From the NCBI RefSeq assembly GCF_001699815.1, contig NZ_MCGB01000113.1:1-64000 (forward strand): a stretch of 64,000 bases of DNA. The letters run 5' to 3'. The position numbers were made by a program, and so were the translations under genes. This DNA is from Ralstonia pickettii (GTDB taxonomy: Bacteria; Pseudomonadota; Gammaproteobacteria; Burkholderiales; Burkholderiaceae). Shown here piece by piece: positions 9,955 through 19,858 of this stretch. A model generated the notes under the pieces. The model was not told where the DNA came from. It ran no database searches and saw nothing but the letters and a program-made list of their open reading frames with translations. How positions within the stretch are numbered: position 1 is the stretch's first letter; each line of letters starts with the position of its first letter.

Positions 9955-10599
9955 TCAGCGCTGCACCTTTGTCCGTGTGTCTTTGGCGGAAGATGCAATC
10001 GATTCCCGTCGCCGCCATCGCAGGTGCTTCGTTTGCAGCAAGTGCTGCCAATCCAGTTTGGCAAACCCATAGACGAGCGCCAGAAACACGACCTGCGACA
10101 CGACGAAGTACACACCCATATACGCCCCGTCGATCTCCGTTTCCACATCCAGATAACGGGCACCAATCTGGGCAATGCGCGTCCAGGTCAGGTAGCTTAT
10201 CCAGCGGCCAACGAAGAACGGCAGGCCGATCAACCAAAGCCGCATCCCAGTCAAGCCGTAGGCTATGAAGATGTAGTTGGATGGGAACGGGCTGAAGGCA
10301 TACGCGAGCATCAGCCCGACCGTCATACCTTTGCGGTCTTCCAGCCAGGCACGTACAACGTCGATGTTCTGACGATCCGCCTCGCGCATCCAGCGGTTGC
10401 GTACGAGCGTGCAGGATAGCCGCGCCAGAACCAGGCGGCCGAGGGTTGCTGCGCAAGCGGCAATGCCCGCAAGAAGCACCGGGTTGGCATCAGGCCGTGA
10501 GAAGCCCACCCATGACATCACCATCCATGTGGGCGGTGCGAAGGCCGGCATCACGTTCAGCAGCAGGATGGTCGCGAACAATGCGAGCAGGTTTGTCAT
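9955..10599 (-). CDS. Multi-pass membrane protein, unknown function
   Basis: A 214-residue protein with about five membrane helices (LLALFATILLLNVMPAFAPP; LLAGIAACAATLGRLVLARL; GLMLAYAFSPFPSNYIFIAY; VYFVVSQVVFLALVYGF). The pattern of a Pro-rich first loop and paired helices loosely recalls small VTT/DedA-like transport proteins, but I cannot assign it. It begins five bases after the stop of the P-type ATPase gene and is probably co-transcribed with it, which hints at a metal or redox context. Confidence 0.7.
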   Translation of the reverse strand: MTNLLALFATILLLNVMPAFAPPTWMVMSWVGFSRPDANPVLLAGIAACAATLGRLVLARLSCTLVRNRWMREADRQNIDVVRAWLEDRKGMTVGLMLAYAFSPFPSNYIFIAYGLTGMRLWLIGLPFFVGRWISYLTWTRIAQIGARYLDVETEIDGAYMGVYFVVSQVVFLALVYGFAKLDWQHLLQTKHLRWRRRESIASSAKDTRTKVQR

Positions 10600-10604
10600 G
10601 ACGA

Positions 10605-12898
10605 TCAAGCCTCTCCTCCGAGCACATGGAACAGTTCGTCTTCTTGTGCGCAATGCAGCCGCAGAATGGCATCGAGCCCATACAGCAAGCGTTGCAGCTC
10701 TTGCGTCACAGCGGCATCGGGGCCGTCGGCGGAAACATCCGCCACGATCCGGCCCAACAGGTTCGTCACGCGGAATATCTCGCGATGCATGGCGCTCATT
10801 GCCGCCATCGGGTCGTCTCCTCCGAGCAGGCGGGCGACGTCCGGATAGAGCTGGGTATCGTCTCGGCGCTCATGTGGCACCAGGACGTCAGCCAAGGACT
10901 GGTTGAGCGATAGCAGCGCGCCTTTTGCGGCACTGCCTCCCATATGGGGCAGTGAGTCTGCGACCATGCGGATCCGGCTCAGAATGGGCTCCAGCTCCGC
11001 GTGTTCAGCCTTGAGGCGCTCGACGTCTGCGCAGACGAGTGAACGGGTCGCTTCATCTGGCGTGGGCAACAGCGCTCTCAACGCGCTGGCGATCGCCAAT
11101 ACATCGATGAGCTCCTGCAGCATGGCGCCCGCCAACGGTGGTAGATGGCCCAGCGCTGCGACAACCATGGCTGCGAGCGACAGAGACATGCCAATCATCA
11201 CGCTCTGCAGTGCCACGCTGCGTGTACGGTGCGCTATCCGGACCGCGTCAACGAGCCGATCCAAGCGGTCCACCAACAAGACAATGTCTGCAGCTTCCGA
11301 AGAGGCCGCAGCGCCCCGCGCACCCATTGCCACGCCAATGTCCGCCGCGGCGAGCGCAGGTGCATCGTTGACGCCATCACCGACCATGATCACCTTGCCG
11401 TCGGCGCGGGCGCCCCGAATCACCGCGAGCTTGGCCGCTGGCGACAGGGCCGCATGGACCTCCGTCACCCCCAACATGGATCCAACCGATTCGGCAACAT
11501 CTGCCCGATCCCCGGTCAACATCGCTTGCCGTTTGATGCCCTCTCGACGCAGGAGTCGGAGCGCACGAGGCGCCTCAAGGCGAACGCGGTCAATCAACTG
11601 CAATGCGCCCACGAGTTCACCATTGACGCCGACAAAGACAGCCGACGCACCGGCATAGCTCACGCGCTTGGCGAACGCTTCCACCCAGGACGGCTCGGCG
11701 GATGAGCCCAAGACATAAGGCAATGAGCCGATGGAGACGACATGCCCGTCAACGCGGCCGCAAACGCCAGCGCCCGGACTCTCGACAACCCCACTCGGCA
11801 GTCGCAGCTTTGCACCCTGTTCGCGCGCAGCCTTGGCGACGGCTTCTGCCGTGACGTGATTCGATGCCTGTGCGATTGATCCGGCCAGGCCCAGCACAAC
11901 ATCGGACGCGTAGTGCGGTGCGCATTCAACATCGACCAGTCGTGCAAATCCGCTGGTGAGCGTGCCAGTTTTATCGAAGAACAGCGTGTCGGCCAACGCC
12001 AGCCGCTCGAGCGCGCCGCCGCCTTTGACCAGCACGCCTCGCTTGGCACAACGCGACAGCCCTGAAACGATGGCGACGGGCACTGCCAGGATAAGCGGAC
12101 ACGGCGTAGCCACGACAAGCACGGCAAGACAACGCGCCGAATCACCCGTGAGAATCCAGCTTGTCCCAGCGAGGAGAACGGCGACGCCCCCAAAGGCAAA
12201 GGCGTACCGGTCAGCCAGCCTTACGGAAGGACTGCGCTCGGACTGCGCCGCACTGACTAGCCGGACAACGCCTGCAAACGTGCTCTTTTCGGCGGATGCA
12301 CTCGCGATCATCTCGAAAGCGGCGCCCACATTCAGCACGCCGCTGCAAATGGCATCTGCGTCAAACGATGGCGGGTGAGCGATTCTCCTGTCAACGTGGA
12401 TTCATCGAGATCGGCAGGCCCGGACAAGGTGCCATCCACCGGCACGACTTCACCGTGCCGCACCAGCAACCGGTCACCCGCTTGCACCTTCTCCAGACTG
12501 ACTTGGTGCCACTGCCCGTCGGCGAAGCGATTGGCCCGCTTGGGTGCATGGCCGAGCAACGCGGTCATCTCGCGCTGCGCACGCGCTTGCGCGAAGTCTT
12601 CCAATGTGCGCCCCGTCGCGAGCATCAACGCAATGACCGCTGCGACCAGCACCTCGCCGGACAGGAGCGCAAAGCTGATCGATATCACTGCCAGAACATC
12701 CACGCCGGCCTGCCGTCGCATCAGTGACCGAACAATCGTGACGACCAGGGTTAGCCAGTTTGGAACGACACCAATCAGCCAGAGTTGCCACGCCAGGACA
12801 TCGGCACCGAGGTACCGTGCCCACAACCCGGCCGCCAGAGTCAGCGCCGACACGGCAAGCAATGCTACGTTGGCGAGCAAGCGCGTGGAGTGCATCAT
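10605..12898 (-). pseudogene. Metal P-type ATPase with C-terminal hemerythrin domain, frameshifted
   Basis: A P1B-type metal ATPase split into two overlapping frames. The first frame (start about 12898, with an AAGAGG site) gives the N-terminal membrane helices and the actuator motif LDESTLTGES, then ends at 12332. The second frame resumes with CSGVLNVGAAFEM and holds the metal motif TPCPL, the phosphorylation site DKTGTLT and the hinge MVGDGVNDAPALAAADIGVA. Adding one base in the GGG run at 12373-12375 restores a single frame of about 770 residues. No N-terminal metal-binding domain is present. The last 150 residues form a hemerythrin/HHE-like domain (LKAEHAELEPIL, LVPHERRDDTQLYP, AMHREIFRVTNLL, LHCAQEDELFHVL). 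The break may be genuine or a sequencing error in a homopolymer; everything else looks intact. Confidence 0.8.
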
Positions 12899-12930
12899 TG
12901 AGCCTCTTGTCGGCGCAGTTTTCATGTGCG

Positions 12931-13455
12931 CTAGATCATGCGGCGCAGCAGCCGATCCTTCAGGATGAATTCATGCCAGAGCGCCGCGGCGGCATGCAGT
13001 CCCACCGCGATATAGACCAGCGTGGCGCCCGACTCATGCACCTCCTTGGCCAAGTGCGCCAACGTCTTGTCTTGTGCAACCGCCAGCGGCAGATCCAGCC
13101 CGAACGGTTGGATCGGCTTGCCACCCCAGGCCAGTGCCAACAGGCCCAGAACGGGCATCCCAACCATCAGTGCATAGAGCGCGCCATGCGTAAGTCGTGC
13201 TGCAAGCTGCATCAGCGGTGTGCCCGGAACGGGAGGCGGGGCCTGCGTGGCCACCCGGGCCAACAGGCGCAACACCATCAAAGCGAGCAAGGAAAGCCCC
13301 GCCGTCTGGTGAATGATGAATAGCGCTGCGCGCTCGGCACTGCCTTTCGGGAAGAAATCCATGATTTCGATGGCCACGACGGCGATCAACACCGCCAGGA
13401 CCACCAGCCAATGGAGCGCGCGCATGGTGAAGGAGTATTTCAGTTCGGATTGCAT
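12931..13455 (-). CDS. Cytochrome b561 family protein
   Basis: A 174-residue four-helix membrane cytochrome. Candidate haem-ligand histidines occur in MRALHWLVVL, FIIHQTAGLS, RLTHGALYALMV and VGLHAAAALWHEF. Proteins of the YodB/CybB type move electrons between quinones and periplasmic acceptors, or scavenge superoxide. The gene ends a few bases before the P-type ATPase gene and follows the RND exporter genes, all leftward. Length is normal for the family. The physiological partner is unknown. Confidence 0.9.
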   Translation of the reverse strand: MQSELKYSFTMRALHWLVVLAVLIAVVAIEIMDFFPKGSAERAALFIIHQTAGLSLLALMVLRLLARVATQAPPPVPGTPLMQLAARLTHGALYALMVGMPVLGLLALAWGGKPIQPFGLDLPLAVAQDKTLAHLAKEVHESGATLVYIAVGLHAAAALWHEFILKDRLLRRMI

Positions 13456-13500
13456 AGCGTTATCCAGGATGTGTTGAGTAAGAGGTCAAGCGGCAGCAGA

Positions 13501-14757
13501 TCAATCGTCGAAGTCCCACATCCGATGCAGATCGAGCTGGAGACGGCTGTCTGCCTCCAGCAGGTCGACGCGGGCGAGCCTCTCGGCCAGTTGGGCCTCG
13601 GCCAGACTACGGCGCGCGGCCAATAGCTCAGTCAGGCCCGACTCCCCTGCGCGATACGCGCGCATTGCCCGGTCGGAAGCGCTTTTTTGCAGCGTAGCCG
13701 CTTCCATCTGCGCTTGCGCGCTCGCCCGCTTGCCTTGCAAGTTGCCATAGAGCACATCGAATTCGGCACCGAGCCGTCGCTCGGCACCCAGCCTGCGCCG
13801 TGCCGCCGTTTCTGCATCGGCAGCGGCCGCCACCGCCGTTGAGCGACGATGCGCAGAACCGATCGGCATGGCAACGCTCACACCCATGATGCGTTCGGCA
13901 CCGCCGCGCTCCACCGTAACAAACATGCCGACGGTCGGGTCGGCTCGACGCTCCAGATCGGCGCGCTTGGCCATCTGCTGCGCCTGCGCCTCTTCTGCCA
14001 TGGCAAGCCGGTATTCGTGACTGTCCTGGATGTACTGCGTACGTAATCGATCTGGTGGATCTTGCGGCAACGGGGGTAGCGCGGTATCGGCGCCGAACGC
14101 GGGATGGCCCAGCCCTGGAAACCGGGCTTGCAACTCCGCCTGCGCAGTCTGTTCCGCTGCCGCGGCTGTCGCCAGCATGGCTTGCGTGCGCGCGCGATCA
14201 GCTGCGGCCAGTTCGGCATCCAGGCGTGAGGCATCGCCCATTTGAACCCTGCGGGCAGTCAGCGCCGCCAGATCGGCAGCTGCCTTGGCATTTTCCAGCG
14301 CGGCCAGGCGTGCCTGGCCTGCTCGTACGGCACCAAACCACAGAGTCAGAACCTGGCGCGATGCCTCATGGCGTGCGTCCTTGACGGCAAGCTGGCCCGC
14401 CTCGGCGGCCGCGTCGGCGAGCTGCGCATCGGCTTGCGCTTTGCCCCATAGCCGTAAGGGCCGCTCCACAGTGATCTGCCCTTCGGCATGGCGCTCGGAA
14501 GGGTCGCGCACCTGGCGGCGTTGGCCAATCGCACGCACCACGGTTTCCGCCGTGCCGGCGCGGACGCCTTCAGCCCGGGCCAGTACGGCATCGCGGCGGG
14601 CCTCTGCCGCGAGCACATCGGGCGACAGCGCGACGGCCTCGCGCACGGCGTTCTCGGATGGCAGATGGCTCGACGAACCTTGCGCTTGCGCTACGGCCGT
14701 CCAAAGCACCAGCGTGCCCGCCCCCGCCAATACGATGCGAAACAGATCCAACCTCAT
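13501..14757 (-). CDS. TolC/CzcC-family outer-membrane efflux protein
   Basis: A 418-residue outer-membrane channel subunit with a signal peptide (about residues 1-25, ending in AVAQAQG) and the two long helical repeats of the OEP family rich in Ala, Arg and Gln (for example RQVLTLWFGAVRAGQARLA and RAYRAGESGLTELLAARRSL). Its ATG overlaps the stop of the RND pump gene (ATGA), placing it third in an adaptor-pump-channel operon. It should complete a tripartite heavy-metal exporter of the CzcCBA/CusCBA type. The metal cannot be told from this subunit. Confidence 0.92.
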   Translation of the reverse strand: MRLDLFRIVLAGAGTLVLWTAVAQAQGSSSHLPSENAVREAVALSPDVLAAEARRDAVLARAEGVRAGTAETVVRAIGQRRQVRDPSERHAEGQITVERPLRLWGKAQADAQLADAAAEAGQLAVKDARHEASRQVLTLWFGAVRAGQARLAALENAKAAADLAALTARRVQMGDASRLDAELAAADRARTQAMLATAAAAEQTAQAELQARFPGLGHPAFGADTALPPLPQDPPDRLRTQYIQDSHEYRLAMAEEAQAQQMAKRADLERRADPTVGMFVTVERGGAERIMGVSVAMPIGSAHRRSTAVAAAADAETAARRRLGAERRLGAEFDVLYGNLQGKRASAQAQMEAATLQKSASDRAMRAYRAGESGLTELLAARRSLAEAQLAERLARVDLLEADSRLQLDLHRMWDFDD

Positions 14758-17700
14758 TGTGAATCTCCTTGCCCCGCAGCCGCACGCGGCCGAGGCAACC
14801 CAAAGCGTTCAAACAGCAGGGGCAGAAGAAGCAGCGTCAGCGCAGTCGAAGAGATCAGCCCACCTGACACGACGATCGCCAGCGGCCGCTGAATTTCTGA
14901 CCCTGGCCCGCTGGCCAGCAGCAGCGGAATCATCCCCAGCGCGGTAATGCAGGCCGTCATCAGGACGGGCCGCAGGCGGTCTCGCACGCCGGCGCGTACG
15001 GCTTGCGCCATGCCCAGGCCGGACTCCAGCAGCGTGTTGAAGTGGGAGACCAGCACCACGCCGTTGAGCACCGCGATCCCGAGCAACGCGATGAAGCCCA
15101 CGGAGGCGGGCACCGATAGGTATTCACCCGATATCCGCAACGCAGCAATGCCGCCCACGAGCGCGAACGGAATGTTGGCGACCACCAGCACGGCCTGCCG
15201 CACCGAGCGAAACGTCAATATCAGCAAGAGGAAGATTGCGCCCAGGGCCAATGGAACAACCAGCGCAAGGCGCGCTGCGGCGCGTTGCTGGTTCTCAAAC
15301 TGGCCGCCCCACACGACGCGCAATCCTTTTGGCAACGTGCCAATGCCGCCGACTGCTGCCTGGGCTTCTTGCACGAAGCCGGCCAGGTCCCGACCATCGA
15401 CATTGGCCTGGATCACGGCAAACCGGGCGCCGTCTTCATGGTTGATGCGCACAGGCCCATCCACGCGCTCGATATGCGCCAGAGAGGTGAGCGGCCATGC
15501 TTTTCCGTCGGGTGCCGTCACCAGAAGGCTGGTCAGATTTTCGGGTGCCTGCCGCAAGCCTGCTCCGCCACGCAAGATCAACGGCGTGCGGACGATGCCC
15601 TCGGGCACCACGCCAATCCGGTCGCCCTCGATCAGCGCCCGCAGTTGCGCCTGCAGCGCGTCGCCGGAGAAGCCAGCCTGACCGACGGCCGCCCGGTCCA
15701 GCGACACCTTCAGGTACTGCACGCCGCTGTTGTTGGGCGCAATCACCTCTGCCGCACCCGGGATGGTGCGGACCTTGGCAGCGATGGCCTGCGCCGCTGC
15801 ATCGATGGCGGCAAGGTCGCTGCCGAAGAGCTTGATGGCAACGTCGCCGCGTGTGCCGGTCAGCATCTCTGAGACACGCATCTCAATGGGCTGCGTGAAG
15901 CCGTAGATCACGCCCGGGAAGCGCTCCATGACGCGCCGGATGGCTACCGCGATGTCTTCCTTGCTACCGCGCCACTGATCCTTGGGCTTGAGCACCAGGA
16001 AGGTGTCGGTTTCGTTCAGGCCCATCGGGTCCAGCCCAAGATCATCCGAACCCGAGCGCGCGACGATCGAGCGTATTTCCGGCACCTCCTTGAGGAGCGC
16101 CTGCTGCACACGTTGATCCATGTCGAGCGACGCCGCGAGCGAAACAGACGGGGCCTTCTGCAACTGCACGATCAGATCGCCCTCGTCCATCGTCGGCATG
16201 AAGGTCTTGCCGACCGACATGTACAACACCACGGCCAGCGCCAATGCTGCCCCGGCCAGCCCGAACACCGTGCGGCGATGCGTTGTCGTCCATGCCTGGA
16301 TTCGCGCGAAACCGCTCGCGACCTTCCGCATCAGCCAGGGCGGTTCATCCGCATGTGAAAGCAAGAGCAAGGAAGCGAGGGCCGGGACCACCGTAAAGGC
16401 AATCACCACGGACGAGGCCAGCGCCAGCACGATGGTCAGCGCCACCGGCCCGAAGAGCTTGCCCTCCAACCCTTGCAATGACAGCAGCGGCAGAAACACG
16501 ATGGCAATGATCGACACGCCCGACAGCATGGGTACCGCTACCGTTGCCACTGCATGGCGGATGACCGCACCGCGCAGCGCCGGATCTGTCTTGTGGTCTT
16601 GCGCGCGCGCCATGGCCGTCTCGATGTTCTCGACCACGACGACGGCCGCATCGACGAGCATGCCCAGTGCAATGGCGAGCCCGCCAAGGCTCATCAGGTT
16701 GGCCGTCAGACCCACATAGCGCATCAGGAGAAAGGTCGCCAGCATCGACAGCGGCAGAGTGGCCGCCACGACCAGGGCTGCCCGCACCCCACCCAGGAAC
16801 AAATACAGCGTAATGACGACCAGCACGCTGGCTTCAATCAACGCGCGAACCACGGTATTGGCCGCACGGGTGACCAGCTCGCCGCGGTTGTAGAAGACGT
16901 GGGTCGACATGCCCTTTGGCAACTGCGGGCCGAGCGCATCGAGCCGCGCCTGTACCGCCTCGACCAGCTTGCGGGCATCGCTGCCGCGCAGGCCCAGCAC
17001 CAGTCCTTCAACCGCTTCGCCGTTGCCGTCTTTGCTGACAGCGCCGTTGCGGGTCGCCTCGCCCAGCCGCACGGTTGCCACATCGCCGACCGTGACCGCA
17101 GGCGCGGAAGATAGGCCCTGTGCCGGCACCACGACAATCGCACGCAGATCATCCAGCCCGCGCACGCCGCCTTCTACACGCACGACCCAATGCTCGTCGC
17201 CGCGATCCAGCCGCCCTGCTCCGTCGTTGCGGTTGTTGGCGTCCAGCGCCTGGCGCAATTGGTCAAGGGTGATAGCGCGTGCGCGCAACCGCGCCGGGTC
17301 CGGTGTCACCTCATAGCTGCGCACCTCGCCGCCGAGGGCGTTGACGTCGGCCACACCCCCCACGGTGCGCAGCGCTGGCCGGATCACCCAGTCCAGCACG
17401 CGGCGCCGCTCGGCCAAGGAATAGCCATCGCCCTCCACCGTGAACATGAACATCTCGCCCAGCGGCGTGGTGATGGGCGCCAGGCCGCCCACAGCCGTCG
17501 ACGGCAGATCGCGCGCCAAGCCGGCCAGACGCTCTGATACCTGCTGGCGCGCCCAGTAGACGTCCACCCCCTCTTCAAAATCGACGGTCACATCGCTGAT
17601 GCCGTATTTGGACACCGAGCGCACGATCGTCTTGTGCGGCAGGCCGAGCAGCTCCTGTTCGATCGGCGTCGAGACCCGCTGCTCGACCTCCTCAGGCGTC

Positions 17701-17867
17701 ATGCCCGGCACCTTCAGCACAACCTTGACCTGTGTCGGCGAGATATCGGGAAACGCGTCGATCGGCAGGTTCAGATACGCCCAGACGCCGGCGGCAGCCA
17801 GCACACCGGCCGCGATCAGCACCAGCACGCGCTGGCGCAACGAAAACTCAATCAGGCGGGGCAACAT
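14754..17867 (-). CDS. Heavy-metal RND efflux pump (CzcA/CusA family)
   Basis: A 1037-residue inner-membrane RND transporter of the heavy-metal (HME) subfamily. It exports cations by proton antiport. Seen are the N-terminal helix (RVLVLIAAGVLAAAGVWAY), the family motif LPIDAFPDISPTQVKV, the porter domains, and the fourth-helix motif ALGMLVDAAVVVVENIETA with the Asp used in proton relay. The start is taken at ATG 17867, overlapping the adaptor stop, rather than GTG 17870. Adaptor, pump and channel genes overlap head to tail, showing tight stoichiometric coupling. Whether the substrate is Cu/Ag or Co/Zn/Cd is not decided by the motifs I can see. Confidence 0.95.
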   Translation of the reverse strand: MLPRLIEFSLRQRVLVLIAAGVLAAAGVWAYLNLPIDAFPDISPTQVKVVLKVPGMTPEEVEQRVSTPIEQELLGLPHKTIVRSVSKYGISDVTVDFEEGVDVYWARQQVSERLAGLARDLPSTAVGGLAPITTPLGEMFMFTVEGDGYSLAERRRVLDWVIRPALRTVGGVADVNALGGEVRSYEVTPDPARLRARAITLDQLRQALDANNRNDGAGRLDRGDEHWVVRVEGGVRGLDDLRAIVVVPAQGLSSAPAVTVGDVATVRLGEATRNGAVSKDGNGEAVEGLVLGLRGSDARKLVEAVQARLDALGPQLPKGMSTHVFYNRGELVTRAANTVVRALIEASVLVVITLYLFLGGVRAALVVAATLPLSMLATFLLMRYVGLTANLMSLGGLAIALGMLVDAAVVVVENIETAMARAQDHKTDPALRGAVIRHAVATVAVPMLSGVSIIAIVFLPLLSLQGLEGKLFGPVALTIVLALASSVVIAFTVVPALASLLLLSHADEPPWLMRKVASGFARIQAWTTTHRRTVFGLAGAALALAVVLYMSVGKTFMPTMDEGDLIVQLQKAPSVSLAASLDMDQRVQQALLKEVPEIRSIVARSGSDDLGLDPMGLNETDTFLVLKPKDQWRGSKEDIAVAIRRVMERFPGVIYGFTQPIEMRVSEMLTGTRGDVAIKLFGSDLAAIDAAAQAIAAKVRTIPGAAEVIAPNNSGVQYLKVSLDRAAVGQAGFSGDALQAQLRALIEGDRIGVVPEGIVRTPLILRGGAGLRQAPENLTSLLVTAPDGKAWPLTSLAHIERVDGPVRINHEDGARFAVIQANVDGRDLAGFVQEAQAAVGGIGTLPKGLRVVWGGQFENQQRAAARLALVVPLALGAIFLLLILTFRSVRQAVLVVANIPFALVGGIAALRISGEYLSVPASVGFIALLGIAVLNGVVLVSHFNTLLESGLGMAQAVRAGVRDRLRPVLMTACITALGMIPLLLASGPGSEIQRPLAIVVSGGLISSTALTLLLLPLLFERFGLPRPRAAAGQGDSQ

Positions 17868-18952
17868 CACTGCTCTCCCGCCAGCAAGCCCTTGAGCGCA
17901 CCGACACCTGTCACCGCTACGCGCGTACCGGCTGGCAAGTTGGCACGGATGATGGCGATGGCGTCGTCTGTACTGGCGACGGTGACATCCTGGAAGCGGA
18001 AGCCCTTATCGGTCGCGACGAACACGCCTGGCACGCCCCGCACGTAGACCAACGCGGCCACAGGAACCCGCAGCAGGCCAGAGGCGCTTGCATCGGCCTG
18101 GCCGCGCAGCTTGAGCGTGACATTGACGCTCTCCCCGGCACGCAGGTCTCCACGCCGCTCCAGCGATGCGCGCACACGCACGCCTGCAGTGCCATCACCG
18201 GAGGGCGCAACACCAATGACCGAGCCCCCCGCGCCGCGTTGCGCGACCTCGACGCGGTCACCTGTGGCCGGCACCGGTATATCGCGGCCGACGAGCAGGT
18301 CCAGTTCCAGAGCGGCCGGGTCAACGATCCTGAAAAGGGGTGCCGCCGCTTCTACGCGCGCCCCCGGAACGGCGTTGACTTCGGACACCACACCGCCACG
18401 GCTGGCAACCAATTGCGCCTCACCAACCGGGCCGCTGAATGCGATGCCCGCGGAGGCCAGCTCTGCCCGCCTCGCCTTGACCATGGCGCCGGCTTCAGCG
18501 GCCCTCGCCTGCGTTGCCTGCCAACGGCTTGCAGCGATGATGCCGTCGTCATACAGCGCCTTGTCGCGTGCGAGCGATTGCTGCGCGAGCCGCGCCTGCG
18601 AGTTGGCTTCCGTCAGTGCGCGGCTGGTTTCGAAGAGCTGCGGGCTCAAAAAACCGGCCAGCGGCTGGCCCGCCCGGACGGTTTGCCCGACCGACACCAA
18701 CACCCGGGGCACCATGCCCCCGTATGGGGCGGCCACCACATATTGCGCATCCGGCTTGAGAACGACACGCGCATGCGTGCCGACCTCCAGCCCTGAAGCA
18801 GCGGCGACTGGGCTGAAGCGCACGCCGAGGGAGCGCGCCTGCTCAGCCGATAGCGGCACCACTTGGGCGCCTGCTTGGGCAGCGGCCTGCTCAAGGGGAA
18901 ACGCGATCAGCGCAATACACGCACTGGCCGCGACGATTCGTTTGAAAGACAT
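17867..18952 (-). CDS. Heavy-metal RND adaptor (CzcB/CusB-like)
   Basis: A 361-residue periplasmic adaptor with a signal peptide (IVAASACIALIAFPLEQAAA), a short barrel-sandwich hybrid (VAAPYGGMVPRVLVSVGQTV), a helical hairpin (ALTEANSQARLAQQSLARDK) and a C-terminal membrane-proximal domain. It lacks the Met/His-rich N-terminal metal-binding segment found in some CusB/CzcB proteins. It is the first gene of the exporter operon. The start ATG at 18952 is chosen because the leader begins there. An upstream gene for a small His-containing membrane protein may be part of the same control region. Confidence 0.9.
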   Translation of the reverse strand: MSFKRIVAASACIALIAFPLEQAAAQAGAQVVPLSAEQARSLGVRFSPVAAASGLEVGTHARVVLKPDAQYVVAAPYGGMVPRVLVSVGQTVRAGQPLAGFLSPQLFETSRALTEANSQARLAQQSLARDKALYDDGIIAASRWQATQARAAEAGAMVKARRAELASAGIAFSGPVGEAQLVASRGGVVSEVNAVPGARVEAAAPLFRIVDPAALELDLLVGRDIPVPATGDRVEVAQRGAGGSVIGVAPSGDGTAGVRVRASLERRGDLRAGESVNVTLKLRGQADASASGLLRVPVAALVYVRGVPGVFVATDKGFRFQDVTVASTDDAIAIIRANLPAGTRVAVTGVGALKGLLAGEQ

Positions 18953-19250
18953 GCCTGACTCCAATCCTCGGAGGCGACGCCACGGACGCCACCTCTGATT
19001 GCCGCGCATACGCGAGCGAGCTCAAGATCAACCGTCGCTCAGCATTTCCATGCGACGCGAACGACAAACTCTTACGGTGGATGGCCCATGGAAAGCGGAG
19101 TTGCTACCGCCGCGTAGCGTTAGGCGTGCGCAATGCAGCAAAAGACAGCGCTTTTGACACATTCATCATCGCCAATGCAGACACGAGAGGCTTGTTGCAA
19201 GTCAACAAGTCACGGAGCAACGCGCACGCCGGCCGTCAACCGGGTACGGA

Positions 19251-19721
19251 TCAGAACTTCAGCGGGGGAGCTTGGGCCGGAGGTGGCCGATTGATGCGAT
19301 CGCGCCAGCGCGCTCGAACAGGCGCTGGCCGACAGGCGGGACGTAATACAGCGGCGCCGGCAAGCGCCGCAAGGAGAAGGAACGTCAGCGCGGATACGCC
19401 GGCGGCGGCCGCTGCCCAAAGAAATGCGGCAAGGTCTGCCGGGCCAATGGCAGGCTCGACATCCACCTCGAAGGGTTCCTGGCTCGTCAATGCCCAGTCA
19501 TGAAGACGGGGTGCGACCTCCGCAATAGCGGGAGGACGGTGAGCAAACGATACGGATTGGAAATGAGAATCAACCGCGGCAGGAAGCGTGGTGTGCACGT
19601 GCAGGCCAGATTGTTTCGGTGTTCCGAGATGGCCGTGCAGAAGCGGGCTTAGCAGCTGCATCAACACGATGGTCAACAACAGCATTGCCCGGAGCGAGAG
19701 GCTTGCGGTCGCACGTGACAT
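19251..19721 (-). CDS. Small membrane protein upstream of metal exporter
   Basis: A 156-residue protein with an N-terminal leader or anchor (LRAMLLLTIVLMQLLSPLL), a His-containing segment (LLHGHLGTPKQSGLHVH) and a second hydrophobic segment near the middle (AAAAAGVSALTFLLLAALAG). It ends in a Pro- and Arg-rich tail. The placement, 300 bases upstream of a Czc-type operon on the same strand, recalls CzcI-like accessory proteins of metal exporters, but I see no firm family match. The start is the ATG at 19721 at the head of the leader. Confidence 0.6.
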   Translation of the reverse strand: MSRATASLSLRAMLLLTIVLMQLLSPLLHGHLGTPKQSGLHVHTTLPAAVDSHFQSVSFAHRPPAIAEVAPRLHDWALTSQEPFEVDVEPAIGPADLAAFLWAAAAAGVSALTFLLLAALAGAAVLRPACRPAPVRARWRDRINRPPPAQAPPLKF

Positions 19722-19858
19722 GTGCGAATTGTAACGCAATGTGCCTTTCGTTTGGCGGCACCAGGCCACCGGCTCCCCGGAAAACTCTGGCCGCCAAGCG
19801 CTTCGCACGTGCATCGTGAGATGTCCCGAAACAGCAGCCGACGGTGCGGCAATCAAGC

